This document shows, piece after piece, positions 25,899-37,822 of a DNA stretch of 64,000 bases (positions are counted from its first letter, which is position 1; the number at the start of each line of letters is the position of its first letter). The notes under the pieces were generated by a model. That model was given only the letters and a program-made list of their open reading frames with translations. It ran no database searches and was not told the origin of the DNA. Source of the stretch: Ruegeria arenilitoris (lineage in GTDB: Bacteria > Pseudomonadota > Alphaproteobacteria > Rhodobacterales > Rhodobacteraceae); contig NZ_WPZO01000007.1 of assembly GCF_013031355.1 (NCBI RefSeq), forward strand, positions 1 to 64,000. Direction: 5' to 3'. The position numbers and the translations under genes are program-made.

Positions 25899-27421
25899 GC
25901 CCTTGGCCGGGCGTTGGCGCGGCGGCTTTGGTGGCCGCGCTGATTTTGGGGACCCTTGCCGCTGTTGCCCTGCGGGCCGACGCGGCGGGCGGGTTTGGCC
26001 CAGCGGATTGGGCCGCCTTGCGGTTCACGCTTGTGCAGGCGGTATTATCGGCCCTGTTCAGTGCAGCGCTGGCGGTGCCCGTGGCGCGGGCACTGGCCCG
26101 GCGGCGGTTTTTTGGGCGGCGCGCGTTGATCGCGCTGTTAGGGGCGCCTTTCATTCTACCGGTCATCGTGGCGATCCTTGGGCTGTTGCAGGTCTTTGGC
26201 CGCGCGGGTTGGATTTCGGACATTTTGAGTTTCTTTGGCTTGCCGCCGATACGGATTTACGGGTTGCACGGTGTTGTGCTGGCGCATGTGTTCTTCAACT
26301 TGCCGTTGGCCACGCGGCTGCTCCTGCAGGCTTGGCAGGAAATCCCCGCTGAACGCTTTCGACTGGCCGCGCAATTGGGCTGCGACGGGATGGCGATGTT
26401 CCGTCTGATCGAGCTGCCGATGCTCAGGCGCATCCTGCCGGGTGTGTTGGCCGTGATCTTCGCCATCTGTCTGACCAGTTTTGCGGTCGCACTGACCTTG
26501 GGCGGAGGGCCACGCGCGACAACGATAGAATTGGCGATCTATCAGTCGTTTACCTACGATTTCGACCTCGGCCGGGCGGCGTTGCTGTCGGCGTTGCAAC
26601 TGGCCCTGACCGCAGCGGCTGCGCTGGCCGCCCTGAAGTTTTCGCGCGGGGATGGGTTCGGCGCAGGTCTGGACCGGGCCATCCGCCGCTGGGACGGGGG
26701 CGTGCCGGTGCTTGATACGTTTTGGATACTGGCGGCGTCGGCGTTTCTGCTGCTGCCTTTGGCGGCAGTGGTGATTTCAGGGCTCTCGGGGCTTTTCGAG
26801 ATGCCTGCGCTGGTGTTCCGCGCCGCGCTGACCTCGGTTCTGGTGGCGGCGGCCAGCACGGCCGTCCTGTTGATGCTGGCCTTGCCAATGGCCATGGCCG
26901 TTGCGACGGGGCGGTACGGGATCGTCGAGCTCAGCGGTATTCTGGGGCTGGCGGCGTCGCCCTTGGTGATCGGGACCGGTCTGTTCATCCTGATCCGTCC
27001 TTTCGCCAACCCAACCGCACTGGCGCTGCCGGTGACGGCGCTGGTGAACGCGGTCATGGCGCTGCCGTTTGCCCTGCGCATTCTGGTGCCCGCCGCGCGG
27101 GATGTGGTTACGCGCCACGGGCGACTGGCCCTGTCGCTGGACATGGACAAAAAGACTTTTTTCGCCCGAGTTCTGCTGCCCCGAATGCGCCCGCAAATCC
27201 GCTTTGCCGCCGGTCTTGCCGCCGCGCTGTCGATGGGCGATCTCGGCGTGATTGCTCTGTTTGCAGACCCCCAGATCGCAACTTTGCCGCTGCAGATTTA
27301 CCGGCTGATGGGGGCCTATCAGATGCAGGCGGCGGCCGGGGCGGCGCTGCTGCTTTTGGTGCTGTCGATGGGGGCGTTCTGGCTTTTGGATCGCGGAGGG
27401 CGATTACATGCTGAAACTTGA
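25874..27421 (+). CDS. thiP: Thiamine ABC transporter permease
   Basis: A 515-aa permease built from two fused six-helix halves, each with an EAA-like loop (LAAQLGCDGMAMFRLIELPML and LSLDMDKKTFFARVLLPRM), as expected for ThiP. It overlaps thiB by 25 nt and thiQ by 14 nt, so all three genes are co-translated under the TPP riboswitch. Confidence 0.93.
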   Translation: MAERAQPVSPWPGVGAAALVAALILGTLAAVALRADAAGGFGPADWAALRFTLVQAVLSALFSAALAVPVARALARRRFFGRRALIALLGAPFILPVIVAILGLLQVFGRAGWISDILSFFGLPPIRIYGLHGVVLAHVFFNLPLATRLLLQAWQEIPAERFRLAAQLGCDGMAMFRLIELPMLRRILPGVLAVIFAICLTSFAVALTLGGGPRATTIELAIYQSFTYDFDLGRAALLSALQLALTAAAALAALKFSRGDGFGAGLDRAIRRWDGGVPVLDTFWILAASAFLLLPLAAVVISGLSGLFEMPALVFRAALTSVLVAAASTAVLLMLALPMAMAVATGRYGIVELSGILGLAASPLVIGTGLFILIRPFANPTALALPVTALVNAVMALPFALRILVPAARDVVTRHGRLALSLDMDKKTFFARVLLPRMRPQIRFAAGLAAALSMGDLGVIALFADPQIATLPLQIYRLMGAYQMQAAAGAALLLLVLSMGAFWLLDRGGRLHAET

Positions 27422-28100
27422 CGGTTGCGTCATCGAGAATGGCGGTTTCGCCTTGCAGGCCGATTTTACAGTCGAGGCCGGGGCCAGTGTCGCCATCGTC
27501 GGCCCCTCGGGCGCGGGCAAGTCGACGCTGCTTGAGGCAATCGCCGGGTTTCGCGACCTCAAACAGGGGCAAATCCTGTGGCAGGGGCAAAGCATTTCTA
27601 ACCTTGCGCCTGGCAAACGCCCGCTGGCGATGCTGTTTCAGGATGGCAATCTGTTCCCGCATCTGACGGTGGAGCAGAATGTCGCTTTGGGATTGCGCCC
27701 GAACGGGCGTCTGTCGTCAGAGGAACAATCGCAGGTCGAGACTGCGCTGGCCCGTGTGGGTCTGCCCGGTTTTGAAGGGCGCAAACCGGCCGAGCTTTCG
27801 GGTGGGCAACAAAGCCGGGTCGCGCTGGCGCGGGTGCTGGTGCAACGGCGGTACCTTTTGCTGTTGGACGAACCCTTTGCGGCTCTGGGGCCTGCGCTAA
27901 AGGCTGAAATGCTGGACCTTGTCGCAGAGTTGCTGGCCGAGACCGGAACAACCCTACTGATGGTTAGCCATGACCCGCAGGACGCCCGCCGCATTGCCGA
28001 TCAGACGGTGCTTGTGGCAGACGAACGGGCACATCCGCCCGCAGCGACGGTGCAGTTGTTCGACAACCCGCCGCCCAGCTTGCGGGCCTATCTGGGATAG
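27408..28100 (+). CDS. thiQ: Thiamine ABC transporter ATPase
   Basis: A 230-aa ATPase with Walker A GPSGAGKST, signature LSGGQQSRVALARVL and Walker B LLLLDEPFAALG. It closes the thiBPQ operon. Its length and position match ThiQ. Confidence 0.93.
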   Translation: MLKLDGCVIENGGFALQADFTVEAGASVAIVGPSGAGKSTLLEAIAGFRDLKQGQILWQGQSISNLAPGKRPLAMLFQDGNLFPHLTVEQNVALGLRPNGRLSSEEQSQVETALARVGLPGFEGRKPAELSGGQQSRVALARVLVQRRYLLLLDEPFAALGPALKAEMLDLVAELLAETGTTLLMVSHDPQDARRIADQTVLVADERAHPPAATVQLFDNPPPSLRAYLG

Positions 28101-28122
28101 GCGCTAGTTCCGGTTGTGGAAA

Positions 28123-28224
28123 ATGAAGCCGAGGAAATTCATCAGGACCGGCGCCTATGTCGGCGAGGACGACATCGTCCGCTACGAAGACGTCTACGCC
28201 CGCGGACAGGGCGCTAAGGGCTGA
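28123..28224 (+). CDS. Possible 33-aa peptide or gene remnant
   Basis: A short open frame after thiQ with ATG at 28123 and TGA at 28222. It encodes a basic then acidic peptide (MKPRKFIRTGAYVGEDD...). The ribosome site (GTGGA) is weak. The codon pattern looks protein-like, so it may be the preserved tail of a lost gene rather than a working peptide. Confidence 0.25.
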   Translation: MKPRKFIRTGAYVGEDDIVRYEDVYARGQGAKG

Positions 28225-28276
28225 CGACCTGCACAACGGAATATGCGGCATAAGATACTTATGGCCGCACAAAACA

Positions 28277-28302
28277 GGCCCCCAAGGCGGGGGCCCTTTT
28301 TT
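28277..28302 (+). terminator. Intrinsic terminator after thiBPQ
   Basis: Stem GGCCCCC/GGGGGCC (28277-28283 with 28289-28295), 5-nt loop, then C and six T. It ends the thiBPQ transcript and isolates the spike-base gene. Confidence 0.9.
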
Positions 28303-28408
28303 GTTGTTAGGCCGTCAAGCTAGCGATGCAACGCACGCTGTGCTTTCCCCTCGTTAAGCGGTTTTGACTAGCGTTCCGCTGATTGACACAGAGAACGAGA
28401 CTCGACCT

Positions 28409-28678
28409 ATGACGACCAACCCGTTTACAAACCGTGTTTCCAGCCTGTCCGGCCCCGCGCGCGACGTTGCCCCCGTGATACCTTCTGACACCGCCGATCT
28501 GGCCGAGGTGGCAATCGGTCTCTACGTCGAAACAGGCGGTGCACTGGCAATGACCACGATCCGCGGCGAAACACGCACCGTTCAAGTTGCCGATTTCTCC
28601 ATCCTCCCCGTCGGCGTGACGCGCGTTCATGCCACCGGCACGACCGCATCGGGCATCCATGCCCTTGTGCTGACCTGA
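28409..28678 (+). CDS. GTA head-spike base-like protein (GhsA / Rcc01079-like)
   Basis: An 89-aa protein beginning MTTNPFTNRVSSLSGPARDVAPVIPSD and ending in a compact beta domain (IGLYVETGGALAMTT; VADFSILPVGVTRVHATGTTASGIHALV). This is the pattern of the spike base protein family named after Rhodobacter capsulatus rcc01079, which with GhsB builds the capsid head spikes of the gene transfer agent. In R. capsulatus that pair is encoded away from the main GTA cluster, and here it is again orphaned between thiBPQ and the polysaccharide locus, without a GhsB partner. Recognition is from memory of the family. Confidence 0.7.
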   Translation: MTTNPFTNRVSSLSGPARDVAPVIPSDTADLAEVAIGLYVETGGALAMTTIRGETRTVQVADFSILPVGVTRVHATGTTASGIHALVLT

Positions 28679-28689
28679 GACGCAACCTG

Positions 28690-28727
28690 AACCTGCCGCG
28701 CCCCTTTCGTGCGGCAGGTTATCTTTT
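28690..28727 (+). terminator. Terminator between spike-base gene and ugd
   Basis: Stem AACCTGCCGC/GCGGCAGGTT (28690-28699 with 28711-28720), 11-nt loop, followed by ATCTTTT. It lies between convergent genes and could serve both. Confidence 0.8.
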
Positions 28728-28749
28728 GGCCCGGCTTAGGCATCCGGTC

Positions 28750-29916
28750 TTAGTCCGCTCCGAACAGATCGCGGGTAAAGACCTTGTCGCTGACATCGCT
28801 GATCTCATCCGACAACCGGTTGGCGACGATCAGGTCGGCCTGCTGCTTGAACGCGTCCAAATCGCGGACCACTGGTGAGTGAAAAAAGTGATCCTCGCTC
28901 AGGGCCGGTTCATAGACGATGACCTGAATGCCCTTGGCCTTGATCCGTTTCATGATGCCCTGAACTGAACTCTGGCGGAAATTGTCGCTGCCCTCTTTCA
29001 TGACCAGCCGGTAAATCCCGACAGTCTTAGGCCCCTTCATCAGAATCTGGTCGCTGAGGAAATCCTTGCGGGTGCGGTTGGCATCGACGATGGCGCGGAT
29101 CAGGTTCTGCGGCACGTGATTGTAATTGGCCAGCAGCTGCTTGGTGTCCTTGGGCAGGCAATAGCCGCCATAGCCGAAGGACGGGTTGTTGTAATGCGCG
29201 CCGATCCGTGTGTCGAGGCTGACGCCTTCGATGATCTGGCGCGAGTCCATGCCGCCGGCCAGAGAATAGCTGTCCAGCTCATTGAAGAAGGCGACCCGCA
29301 TGGCAAGGTATGTATTGGCGAACAGCTTGATCGCCTCGGCCTCGTCTGCGTCGGTGAACAGCACCGGCACATCCTTGTCCACCGCCCCCTCCAGCAGCAG
29401 ATCGGCAAAGACTTTTGCCCGGTCGGACCGTTCACCGACGATGATCCGGCTGGGGTGCAGGTTGTCATACAGCGCCCGCCCCTCGCGCAGGAATTCCGGC
29501 GAGAAGATTATGTTGTCGGTACCGAACCGGGCACGGGCCTGGGTCACGAACCCCACCGGGATGGTGGACTTGATCACGATGACGGCGTCGGGGTTCACGG
29601 ACGTGACCTGTTCGATCACCGCATCGACCGAGCTGGTATCGAAGTAATTGCTGCGCGGGTCGTAATTGGTGGGCGTGGCCACGACGACGAAATCGGCCCC
29701 GGGATAGGCGGCTTCGGCGTCGGTGGTGGCGATCAGGTCAAGTGCGCGGTTGGACAGGAAGTCGGTGATCTCGGCATCCTGAATCGGGCTTTGACGCCGG
29801 TTGAGCAAACTCACGCGGTCCTCTGACACGTCCAGAGCCACCACGTTGTGGTTCTGCGCCAGCAGCACCGCGTTGGACAGGCCCACATAGCCGATACCGG
29901 CGACCGCAATCTTCAT
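28750..29916 (-). CDS. ugd: UDP-glucose 6-dehydrogenase
   Basis: A 388-aa protein, the same length as E. coli Ugd and closely similar throughout ([63 protein letters not shown]). The GxGxxG NAD site is at the N-terminus and the catalytic Cys is C253. It oxidises UDP-glucose to UDP-glucuronate, supplying an acidic sugar for the exopolysaccharide made by the following genes. It lies downstream of the Wza-like gene on the same strand. Confidence 0.95.
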   Translation of the reverse strand: MKIAVAGIGYVGLSNAVLLAQNHNVVALDVSEDRVSLLNRRQSPIQDAEITDFLSNRALDLIATTDAEAAYPGADFVVVATPTNYDPRSNYFDTSSVDAVIEQVTSVNPDAVIVIKSTIPVGFVTQARARFGTDNIIFSPEFLREGRALYDNLHPSRIIVGERSDRAKVFADLLLEGAVDKDVPVLFTDADEAEAIKLFANTYLAMRVAFFNELDSYSLAGGMDSRQIIEGVSLDTRIGAHYNNPSFGYGGYCLPKDTKQLLANYNHVPQNLIRAIVDANRTRKDFLSDQILMKGPKTVGIYRLVMKEGSDNFRQSSVQGIMKRIKAKGIQVIVYEPALSEDHFFHSPVVRDLDAFKQQADLIVANRLSDEISDVSDKVFTRDLFGAD

Positions 29917-29971
29917 GGTTGAATTCCTTTTGTAACCTGGGCCCGGACCAGTTGGTGGGGCGATTTCCTTG

Positions 29972-31351
29972 TTAATTCACCGCGGCGACGATTGGAGTTG
30001 TGATGAGGGATGGTGTGATTTGTGAGATAGTTCTGCCCCATTTTGTGACGGGGTTTTCTGCGATGAAGATGATGTCGTTGTTGCGCAGTTCGAACTGGGC
30101 GGCGAGGGTGAGGTGTGCGGCGTTGCGGGTATCGAGGTGCCAGGCGGTGACGGCGCCGAACTCGCGGGGGTCCTGGGCGGCGCGCAGGACGTAGACTTCC
30201 GACGCATCGCCGGTTTCCTTGGCCACGCCACCGCCGGTGTCGTAAAGCGCGTCGGCCAGGGTGGCGGAGTGGTTGAAGGGCAGGGCATAGCGGCCCTGGG
30301 TGCGAACCTCGCCGGAGAGATAGACATAGTCGCGGTCGATGGCGTCCAGTTCGATGGACTGGATGAAGTTGTCGCGGCGTTCATCCAGATCGGCGCGGCG
30401 CAGGTTGACGGCGACGTTCAGTTCCTGCAGCGCGGTCTGGCGGCCTTCCAGCACGGTCTCGCGCAGGGCGATCTGCTGGGCAAAGTAGCGCTCGGCGCGG
30501 TCCAGATCATAGTCGGTGTCGACAAAGACCGAGTCATCGGCGATCAGGTTGAGGTTCTGCAGTTCGGTGCGGGAATAGAGGTCTTCCAGCGGGATCTGAT
30601 AGACATTGCCGTTGCGGTAGATGCGCACCGAGGAGTTGTCGATATCGCTGACCGAGACCGAGCCTGCGGCCGAGAGCGCCTCGCCCAGGGTCAGCTGGGT
30701 CAGGGTGATGGGCTGCACGCCGGGCTGGCCGACGGCACCGCCGACCGAGACGCGGCGGGAATTGAACTCGGCAATCTCCAGGCTGAAAGTGGGGTCGATC
30801 TGGTTTTCCACCAGGCGCTGGAACAGCAGCGCCTCGGCCTCGTCCACGGTCAGGCCGACCAGACGCACGCGGCCGACATCGGGGATGTTGATCGAGCCGT
30901 CATCCTGCACGGTATAGCCGTTGCGGCTGTTCTGCGCGGCCAGGAGGCCCGACAGCTCTCCGGCGGTGCCTTGCGTCGAGGGCGTGGACAGCACCAGCAC
31001 GTCGCCGATGCCGATCGTGTAGGCGCCGGGATTGACCTGCGGCGGCGGGTCCAGCTGCAGGCCGGCGCGCGATCCGTCCTGGGTCGAGGGCGCCTCGGGC
31101 AGCGGGCCGGTGCCGCGCAGGCTGTTGGAGGAGCCCGATCCGGCCGACAGCGCAAAGACGGAGGGCAGGGTCTTGGGCGCATAGGGCGAGCGGTTGGCGA
31201 CCAGCACGGTCTCGGGCGTCACTGGCACGACGCGAACCTTGCCGGCCTCCGACACGCCTGCGGTCACCGAGGGGCTGCGGTAGATGGTCGAGCATCCGGC
31301 GATCAGGCCGCTCAGGGCCAGCGCACCAAGGAGAAGGGAAGTATGACGCAC
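29972..31351 (-). CDS. Outer-membrane polysaccharide export lipoprotein (Wza-like)
   Basis: A polysaccharide export protein of about 459 aa. The GTG at 31351 is preferred: GGAGGA sits six bases upstream and the protein then starts with a lipoprotein signal whose lipobox LIAGC ends at C20. An ATG twelve codons earlier lacks a ribosome site and would overlap the upstream gene. The export domain ([19 protein letters not shown]..., then [26 protein letters not shown]) is followed by two SLBB-type segments ([34 protein letters not shown]). It forms the outer-membrane exit for the polymer. Confidence 0.88.
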   Translation of the reverse strand: MRHTSLLLGALALSGLIAGCSTIYRSPSVTAGVSEAGKVRVVPVTPETVLVANRSPYAPKTLPSVFALSAGSGSSNSLRGTGPLPEAPSTQDGSRAGLQLDPPPQVNPGAYTIGIGDVLVLSTPSTQGTAGELSGLLAAQNSRNGYTVQDDGSINIPDVGRVRLVGLTVDEAEALLFQRLVENQIDPTFSLEIAEFNSRRVSVGGAVGQPGVQPITLTQLTLGEALSAAGSVSVSDIDNSSVRIYRNGNVYQIPLEDLYSRTELQNLNLIADDSVFVDTDYDLDRAERYFAQQIALRETVLEGRQTALQELNVAVNLRRADLDERRDNFIQSIELDAIDRDYVYLSGEVRTQGRYALPFNHSATLADALYDTGGGVAKETGDASEVYVLRAAQDPREFGAVTAWHLDTRNAAHLTLAAQFELRNNDIIFIAENPVTKWGRTISQITPSLITTPIVAAVN

Positions 31352-31376
31352 GAGCTGTCCTCCGCTGTTCAAAACC

Positions 31377-32030
31377 TTAACTATCATCGGGCACCCGTTT
31401 TATGAACATGTTGCCCAGGAAATCGCCGGTCCATTGCGAGGACTGGACGATGCGGCCGGTGTTGTCTTGCACCCAGTAAATGTTGGTGAACTGCTGAGCC
31501 AGCCCATAACAGTCTTCCTGCTGTTTTTGCGTGGCGACGGGGGTGCCCTGCACAACAACGGTGTCGGGGCCCAGCGGGGTGATCCGGCATCTGTAGGCGT
31601 GCAGCTCGATCTCGTCATCGCCGTTGAGAAAGCTGTGGAAGCGTTCGGCCCGGCCCGAACGGCCGGTCAGGATCAGCGCCGCGCTCTGGCGCAGATCCGA
31701 TCCGGACATGCCGCCACCAAAACCGATGGCCGAGGTCAGCATCCCCTGTTCCAGCGTGATGGTGGCGCCATCCGCGGTCAGCCAGGTCTGAACCCCGTCC
31801 CGCTCGGTCTCGAGCAGCATGACACCGGCCAGATCGCGGCTGGGAAAACCGACCTCGAGCCGGGGCGGGATCGGGCGGCGCGCGGCCAGCGCCTCGGCGC
31901 GGGGATGGAACCGGGGCGTGTTGGGAAACAGCGCGCCTTTCAGCAGTTCGGTATCCTCCTGCGCTTCGCCGCAGGAGATCAGCATCAGGGCCAGCAGGGC
32001 CAACAGGGCAGGGCGGCGCAGGGCTGTCAT
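31377..32030 (-). CDS. YjbF/GfcB-like lipoprotein
   Basis: A 217-aa lipoprotein (signal with lipobox LISC ending at C20) of the YjbF family; central block TERDGVQTWLTADGATITLEQGMLTSAIGFGGGMSGSD. YjbEFGH/GfcABCD proteins are tied to exopolysaccharide or group 4 capsule export. The start at 32030 overlaps the upstream yjbH-like stop (ATGA); longer frames upstream run inside that gene and were rejected. Confidence 0.82.
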   Translation of the reverse strand: MTALRRPALLALLALMLISCGEAQEDTELLKGALFPNTPRFHPRAEALAARRPIPPRLEVGFPSRDLAGVMLLETERDGVQTWLTADGATITLEQGMLTSAIGFGGGMSGSDLRQSAALILTGRSGRAERFHSFLNGDDEIELHAYRCRITPLGPDTVVVQGTPVATQKQQEDCYGLAQQFTNIYWVQDNTGRIVQSSQWTGDFLGNMFIKRVPDDS

Positions 32031-34132
32031 CGCCAGAACCTCCCCCAGCCGCGGGACAGGTCCTGGGCGCGGGCCTCGCGGGTGACGCCGTAAAGCCGGT
32101 TGCGCACGTTCAGCCGTGCGCCGCCGTCGCGCAGGATGGGGCGGATGGTCTGGGCGATCTTGTTGCGCGACGGGCGTCCGGTCAGCCACGAGATGGGGAT
32201 CTCCAGCCGGATGCCCTTGTCGAACGAGCCTTCGCCGAAATCATCGAAGCTGACATCGGTCAGGGTAAAGAAGGCCCCGACCTTGAAGCCGTTGGTGAAC
32301 TCGCGATCCAGCGCGAAGGTGGCGCCATAGTCGCCGGCCAGATAGCGCCCGACATCGACCTGCGCGTGATAGTCGCCGGGCAGATCGTAATAGGCCGACA
32401 CATGCCCGGTGGCGACATTGTAATCCTGAAAGCCGAACAGCACGTCATAGTCGCGTTGGGCGACGTAATTGGCCTCGACCCCCAGGGCCAGGCGGCTGTC
32501 GGTGGGGTACCACAGCAGTTCGGTGGACAGCCCGCCGAACATGGTCTCGAGATAGCCCAGCGTGGTGCGGGCATAGAGGTCCTTGCCCGGCCGCCACATG
32601 TACTCGGCGGTCATATGCTCGACGCGCAGGTTGGATTCGCGGGCATAGATCGCCCAGTCCGAGCGCACATGCGGCAGCGGCGAGTCCGAGACCCGGGTGC
32701 TGTCATCCAGCGTGCTGAGGATCGGCTGGCGCAGCTCGGTCGACAGGGTGAAGCCGGGCAACAGGGTGTAATCCAGCCCCAGCGCCGCCCCCACCTCATA
32801 GCGCAGCGGGTCGTCGGGGTCGAAGAACGAGAGGTTCAGATAGGGCCCGAACCGGTAGGAAAAATGCGGATAGGCATCGGTCAGGATGCCGCCCTGCACC
32901 AGCGGGATCGTGTCCGAGATCTCGGCGCGGGCAAAGCTGCGCCAGGCATTGTCGGGGTCGTGCTCAAGCTCGTAAAGGTCGTCGCGGTTGACCCGCACCG
33001 CACTCAGCGGCACGCCGTTCGACATCAGCGCGATGTCGAACTGTTCGGTCTGCGACGGTTCTTCGTTGGCCAGCACGCGGGCGGTGCGCCCCAGTGCCTG
33101 GGCGGCCTGGCCATAGCGGTTGTTCTCGACCCCGACCTGAACGGTGTCGCCGGTCCCGGACAGGTAGACCAGCCGCAGCCCTTCCTGATCCAGCGCGGCC
33201 TGCAACCGGTCGCGGATGTCGCCCTGGCTGCGGTCTGCGGTGGCGGCGGCGATCTGGGCTTCGGGCCGCAGCGGCGGAGGTGCCGCGCCCTGCCCGCCGG
33301 GGGTCACCGCTTTGCGCGGATCGACGAAATAGCTCAGCGTCAGCCCCAGCGTGGTGCCATAGAGATAGGATGTGGTCAGCTGGGTGCCGTTCTTGAACCG
33401 GTACTGCACCCCGACATTGATCGGCGATTTGACCCTGAGACTGTCTGCGACCGCTTCCTGGGTATAAAGATCGGGGGAATACTCGGCCAGAAAGGTCAGC
33501 TGGTCGTTATACTGCCAGCTGACGCCGCCGAACAGGGCCGCGTCGCCGCGGAACCAGTTGCCGAAATCCACCTGGCCCGTGGCGGAAATCCCGCCCTCGT
33601 TCGGTGCCGCCCGGGTGTCGAACCGGTCGCCGAAGATGCTCAGCGGGTTCGAAAACGCGCCGCGTCCGGCCATCCGCCCCCAGCCGATGCCGCCGGTCAC
33701 CTTGAACCGGTCGTGAAAGGTTTTTGTGGCCACGAAATATTCCGCGGCATAGTTGCCGGTGCCGCCGAAATCGCGCAGCCCCATCACGATGGCCGGGCTG
33801 TGTTTGCTTTCCTCGCGCAGCCGGAAATGCACGTCAAAGCTGCGGTCGTAAAGCGTCTTGTCCGGAGTGTTGAACCTGTCGATCACGGCATAGCGGAAAC
33901 TGCCATTCACCCAGGGCAGCATCTGGAAGGTCATCGTGCCCCGCCCGGTGTTGCGCAGCCCGGCGGCGGTGAAGACCAGCATGCCGTCCTCGAACATCTC
34001 GGCGGTGGGGATCTCGAGCAGACCGGGCGTGCCATAGGTCGAGACCGACTGCGCCTGCGCCATGCCGGTCGCTGCCGCGCACACCAATGCCATCAGGCCT
34101 TTCCGCCTTGCTGATACCGCTCGAATCTTCAC
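32027..34132 (-). CDS. YjbH/GfcD-like outer-membrane beta-barrel protein
   Basis: A 701-aa YjbH-domain protein with signal peptide (MALVCAAATGMAQAQ) and start block YGTPGLLEIPTAEMFEDGMLVFTAAG. Long alternating-residue strands suggest a beta-barrel. It is the first gene of the yjbH-yjbF-wza-ugd minus-strand group. No separate YjbG-like gene is present between yjbH and yjbF. Confidence 0.85.
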   Translation of the reverse strand: MKIRAVSARRKGLMALVCAAATGMAQAQSVSTYGTPGLLEIPTAEMFEDGMLVFTAAGLRNTGRGTMTFQMLPWVNGSFRYAVIDRFNTPDKTLYDRSFDVHFRLREESKHSPAIVMGLRDFGGTGNYAAEYFVATKTFHDRFKVTGGIGWGRMAGRGAFSNPLSIFGDRFDTRAAPNEGGISATGQVDFGNWFRGDAALFGGVSWQYNDQLTFLAEYSPDLYTQEAVADSLRVKSPINVGVQYRFKNGTQLTTSYLYGTTLGLTLSYFVDPRKAVTPGGQGAAPPPLRPEAQIAAATADRSQGDIRDRLQAALDQEGLRLVYLSGTGDTVQVGVENNRYGQAAQALGRTARVLANEEPSQTEQFDIALMSNGVPLSAVRVNRDDLYELEHDPDNAWRSFARAEISDTIPLVQGGILTDAYPHFSYRFGPYLNLSFFDPDDPLRYEVGAALGLDYTLLPGFTLSTELRQPILSTLDDSTRVSDSPLPHVRSDWAIYARESNLRVEHMTAEYMWRPGKDLYARTTLGYLETMFGGLSTELLWYPTDSRLALGVEANYVAQRDYDVLFGFQDYNVATGHVSAYYDLPGDYHAQVDVGRYLAGDYGATFALDREFTNGFKVGAFFTLTDVSFDDFGEGSFDKGIRLEIPISWLTGRPSRNKIAQTIRPILRDGGARLNVRNRLYGVTREARAQDLSRGWGRFWR

Positions 34133-34437
34133 GTCAGTTTATCACTTTTTTACGGCGCTTGATTAGCGGGTTTTGCCTGTGGCGTCTTGTGTCAATTCTT
34201 GGCTACGGGGTTTCCTGCGGGTTTGTGGCTGATCTGCAATTTAGCCGGGCAGTTGCGCTGTTTTTTAGGCACGATGCGGCCCGGGCTCGACGGCGGCGGC
34301 GGTCCGGGTGGGCTCAATGGCAAGTTGCTGAAAAACATGGCTTTCCTGCCATATCCCTGCTTTTTTGCAGATGCGGCATTCTCAGGTCCGGTCAGCTGTG
34401 TTAGCCTCCGCCCAAGACTTGGTTTAGGAGATTCACG
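34133..34437. other. Divergent promoter region between yjbH-like and yjbE-like genes
   Basis: A 305-bp gap with no convincing gene. It must hold the promoters of the minus-strand export group and of the plus-strand YjbE-like gene. Several T-rich runs (CTTTTTTAC near 34147, GTTTTTTAGG near 34260, CTTTTTTGC near 34369) are present, but no clear operator was identified. Confidence 0.5.
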
Positions 34438-34746
34438 ATGATCAGAACAGCACTTCTGATTCTGGCCCTTTCGGCCACCGGCGCATATGCGCAAGACACC
34501 TCCGGCGCGGCAACCACTGCTCAGACAACCGCACAGACTACCGCTCAGACCGGCGGTGCAGGCGCGGGCGCAGGCGGCGGGGGTGCCGCAGCAGGTGCAG
34601 GTGGCGCCGCAGCCGCAGCCGGCGTGACCGGCTTCGTCCCGCTCGTCGCACCCGCCCTCGGCGTCGCCGCAGCCGCAGCAGGCCTCGCAGCCGCAGGCGG
34701 CGGCGGATCCTCAAACAGCACAACAAGCACCGTCAGCACAAACTGA
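34438..34746 (+). CDS. YjbE-like small secreted Ala/Gly/Thr-rich protein
   Basis: A 102-aa protein: signal peptide MIRTALLILALSATGAYAQ, a low-complexity Thr/Gln then Gly/Ala region with TAQT repeats, a hydrophobic segment (FVPLVAPALGVAAAAAGLAAAGGGGSS) and a Ser/Thr tail. This matches the plan of E. coli YjbE, the first gene of the yjbEFGH operon; here it is on the opposite strand to yjbF/yjbH. The ribosome site TTAGGAGA precedes the ATG. Confidence 0.7.
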   Translation: MIRTALLILALSATGAYAQDTSGAATTAQTTAQTTAQTGGAGAGAGGGGAAAGAGGAAAAAGVTGFVPLVAPALGVAAAAAGLAAAGGGGSSNSTTSTVSTN

Positions 34747-34803
34747 ACCAATCAATAACAACATAAAAGGCGACCCTTCCCAACTCGGTGAAGGGCCGCA
34801 GCC

Positions 34804-37035
<2,232 letters not shown>

Positions 37036-37722
37036 TTACCGGCCGGTTCGGAGAAGGACTGCCGAAGCGGTCAGAGAGATGATCCTGATATCGCTGAGGA
37101 AGCTGCGCCGGGTCAGATAGGCGACATCCATCGCCACCCGCTCGGCATAGCTGATGTCGTTGCGTCCCGAGACCTGCCATAGCCCGGTGATCCCCGGTTT
37201 CTGCGCCAGATAGGCCGAGGCCGAGCTGCCGTATTTGACCAGTTCGATGGCCACAACCGGGCGCGGGCCGACAAAGCTCATCTCGCCTTTCAGCACGTTC
37301 CAGATCTGCGGAAGCTCGTCCAGGCTGGTCTTGCGCAGGATGTGTCCCAGCCGGTTGATGCGCGGATCGTCGGTCAGCTTGTGATCGCGTTCCCACTCGG
37401 CCGCGGCCTCGGGATTGGCGTCCAGATAGGCTTGCAGCCGCGCCTCGGCGTCGACCACCATACTGCGAATCTTCCAGCATTTGAAGGGCTTGGCATTCTG
37501 ACCCACGCGGGTATGACCAAAAAAGCCCGGACCGCCGTCACGGCGCACAAGGCACCACAGCACCGCAATTACCGGCGCTACAACGGGTAGCAGCAGCAGG
37601 GCAAACACAATGTCAAAGGCCCGCTTGCCCAGTCCCGAATACAGCCCCGAGGGTGCCTGATGCGGCACCGGCTGTTCCGCTGTTCCGCCTTGTGAAGTTG
37701 TTGAGGAAGCAAAATCCAACAT
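37036..37722 (-). CDS. Undecaprenyl-phosphate sugar phosphotransferase (ExoY/WbaP type)
   Basis: A 228-aa bacterial sugar transferase: one membrane-associated helix ([21 protein letters not shown]), then [59 protein letters not shown] and the [13 protein letters not shown] tail typical of ExoY. It starts repeat-unit assembly by moving a sugar phosphate to the lipid carrier. No flippase or polymerase (Wzx/Wzy) gene is in the window, so those steps are encoded elsewhere. A 13-bp inverted repeat overlaps its start codon. Confidence 0.92.
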   Translation of the reverse strand: MLDFASSTTSQGGTAEQPVPHQAPSGLYSGLGKRAFDIVFALLLLPVVAPVIAVLWCLVRRDGGPGFFGHTRVGQNAKPFKCWKIRSMVVDAEARLQAYLDANPEAAAEWERDHKLTDDPRINRLGHILRKTSLDELPQIWNVLKGEMSFVGPRPVVAIELVKYGSSASAYLAQKPGITGLWQVSGRNDISYAERVAMDVAYLTRRSFLSDIRIISLTASAVLLRTGR

Positions 37723-37822
37723 CTTAAATATATCCTGACACCGTAAGAGCAGCTGCTAATGCATCAAAGAAGCAATCAAACGGTGTTCCGGATAAAGCCG
37801 CGGCGTAACATATTTAAGATGT
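37719..37822. promoter_or_regulatory. 13-bp inverted repeat bracketing the ExoY-like gene promoter
   Basis: ACATCTTAAATAT (37719-37731, overlapping the start codon) is perfectly repeated inverted as ATATTTAAGATGT (37810-37822). The arms are 78 bp apart with the presumed promoter between. A related sequence (CATTTCAAATATA) overlaps the Wzc-like start at 36937-36949. This looks like a shared operator, perhaps forming a repression loop. Confidence 0.5.

Noticed and set aside
28409..28678. Spike-base gene as part of a prophage
   Set aside because: No other phage genes are in the surroundings, and flanking genes are ordinary metabolism with their own terminators.
32366..34114. 582-codon plus-strand frame opposite the YjbH-like gene
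   Set aside because: No domain features, and the minus-strand gene has signal peptide, family blocks and operon overlaps.
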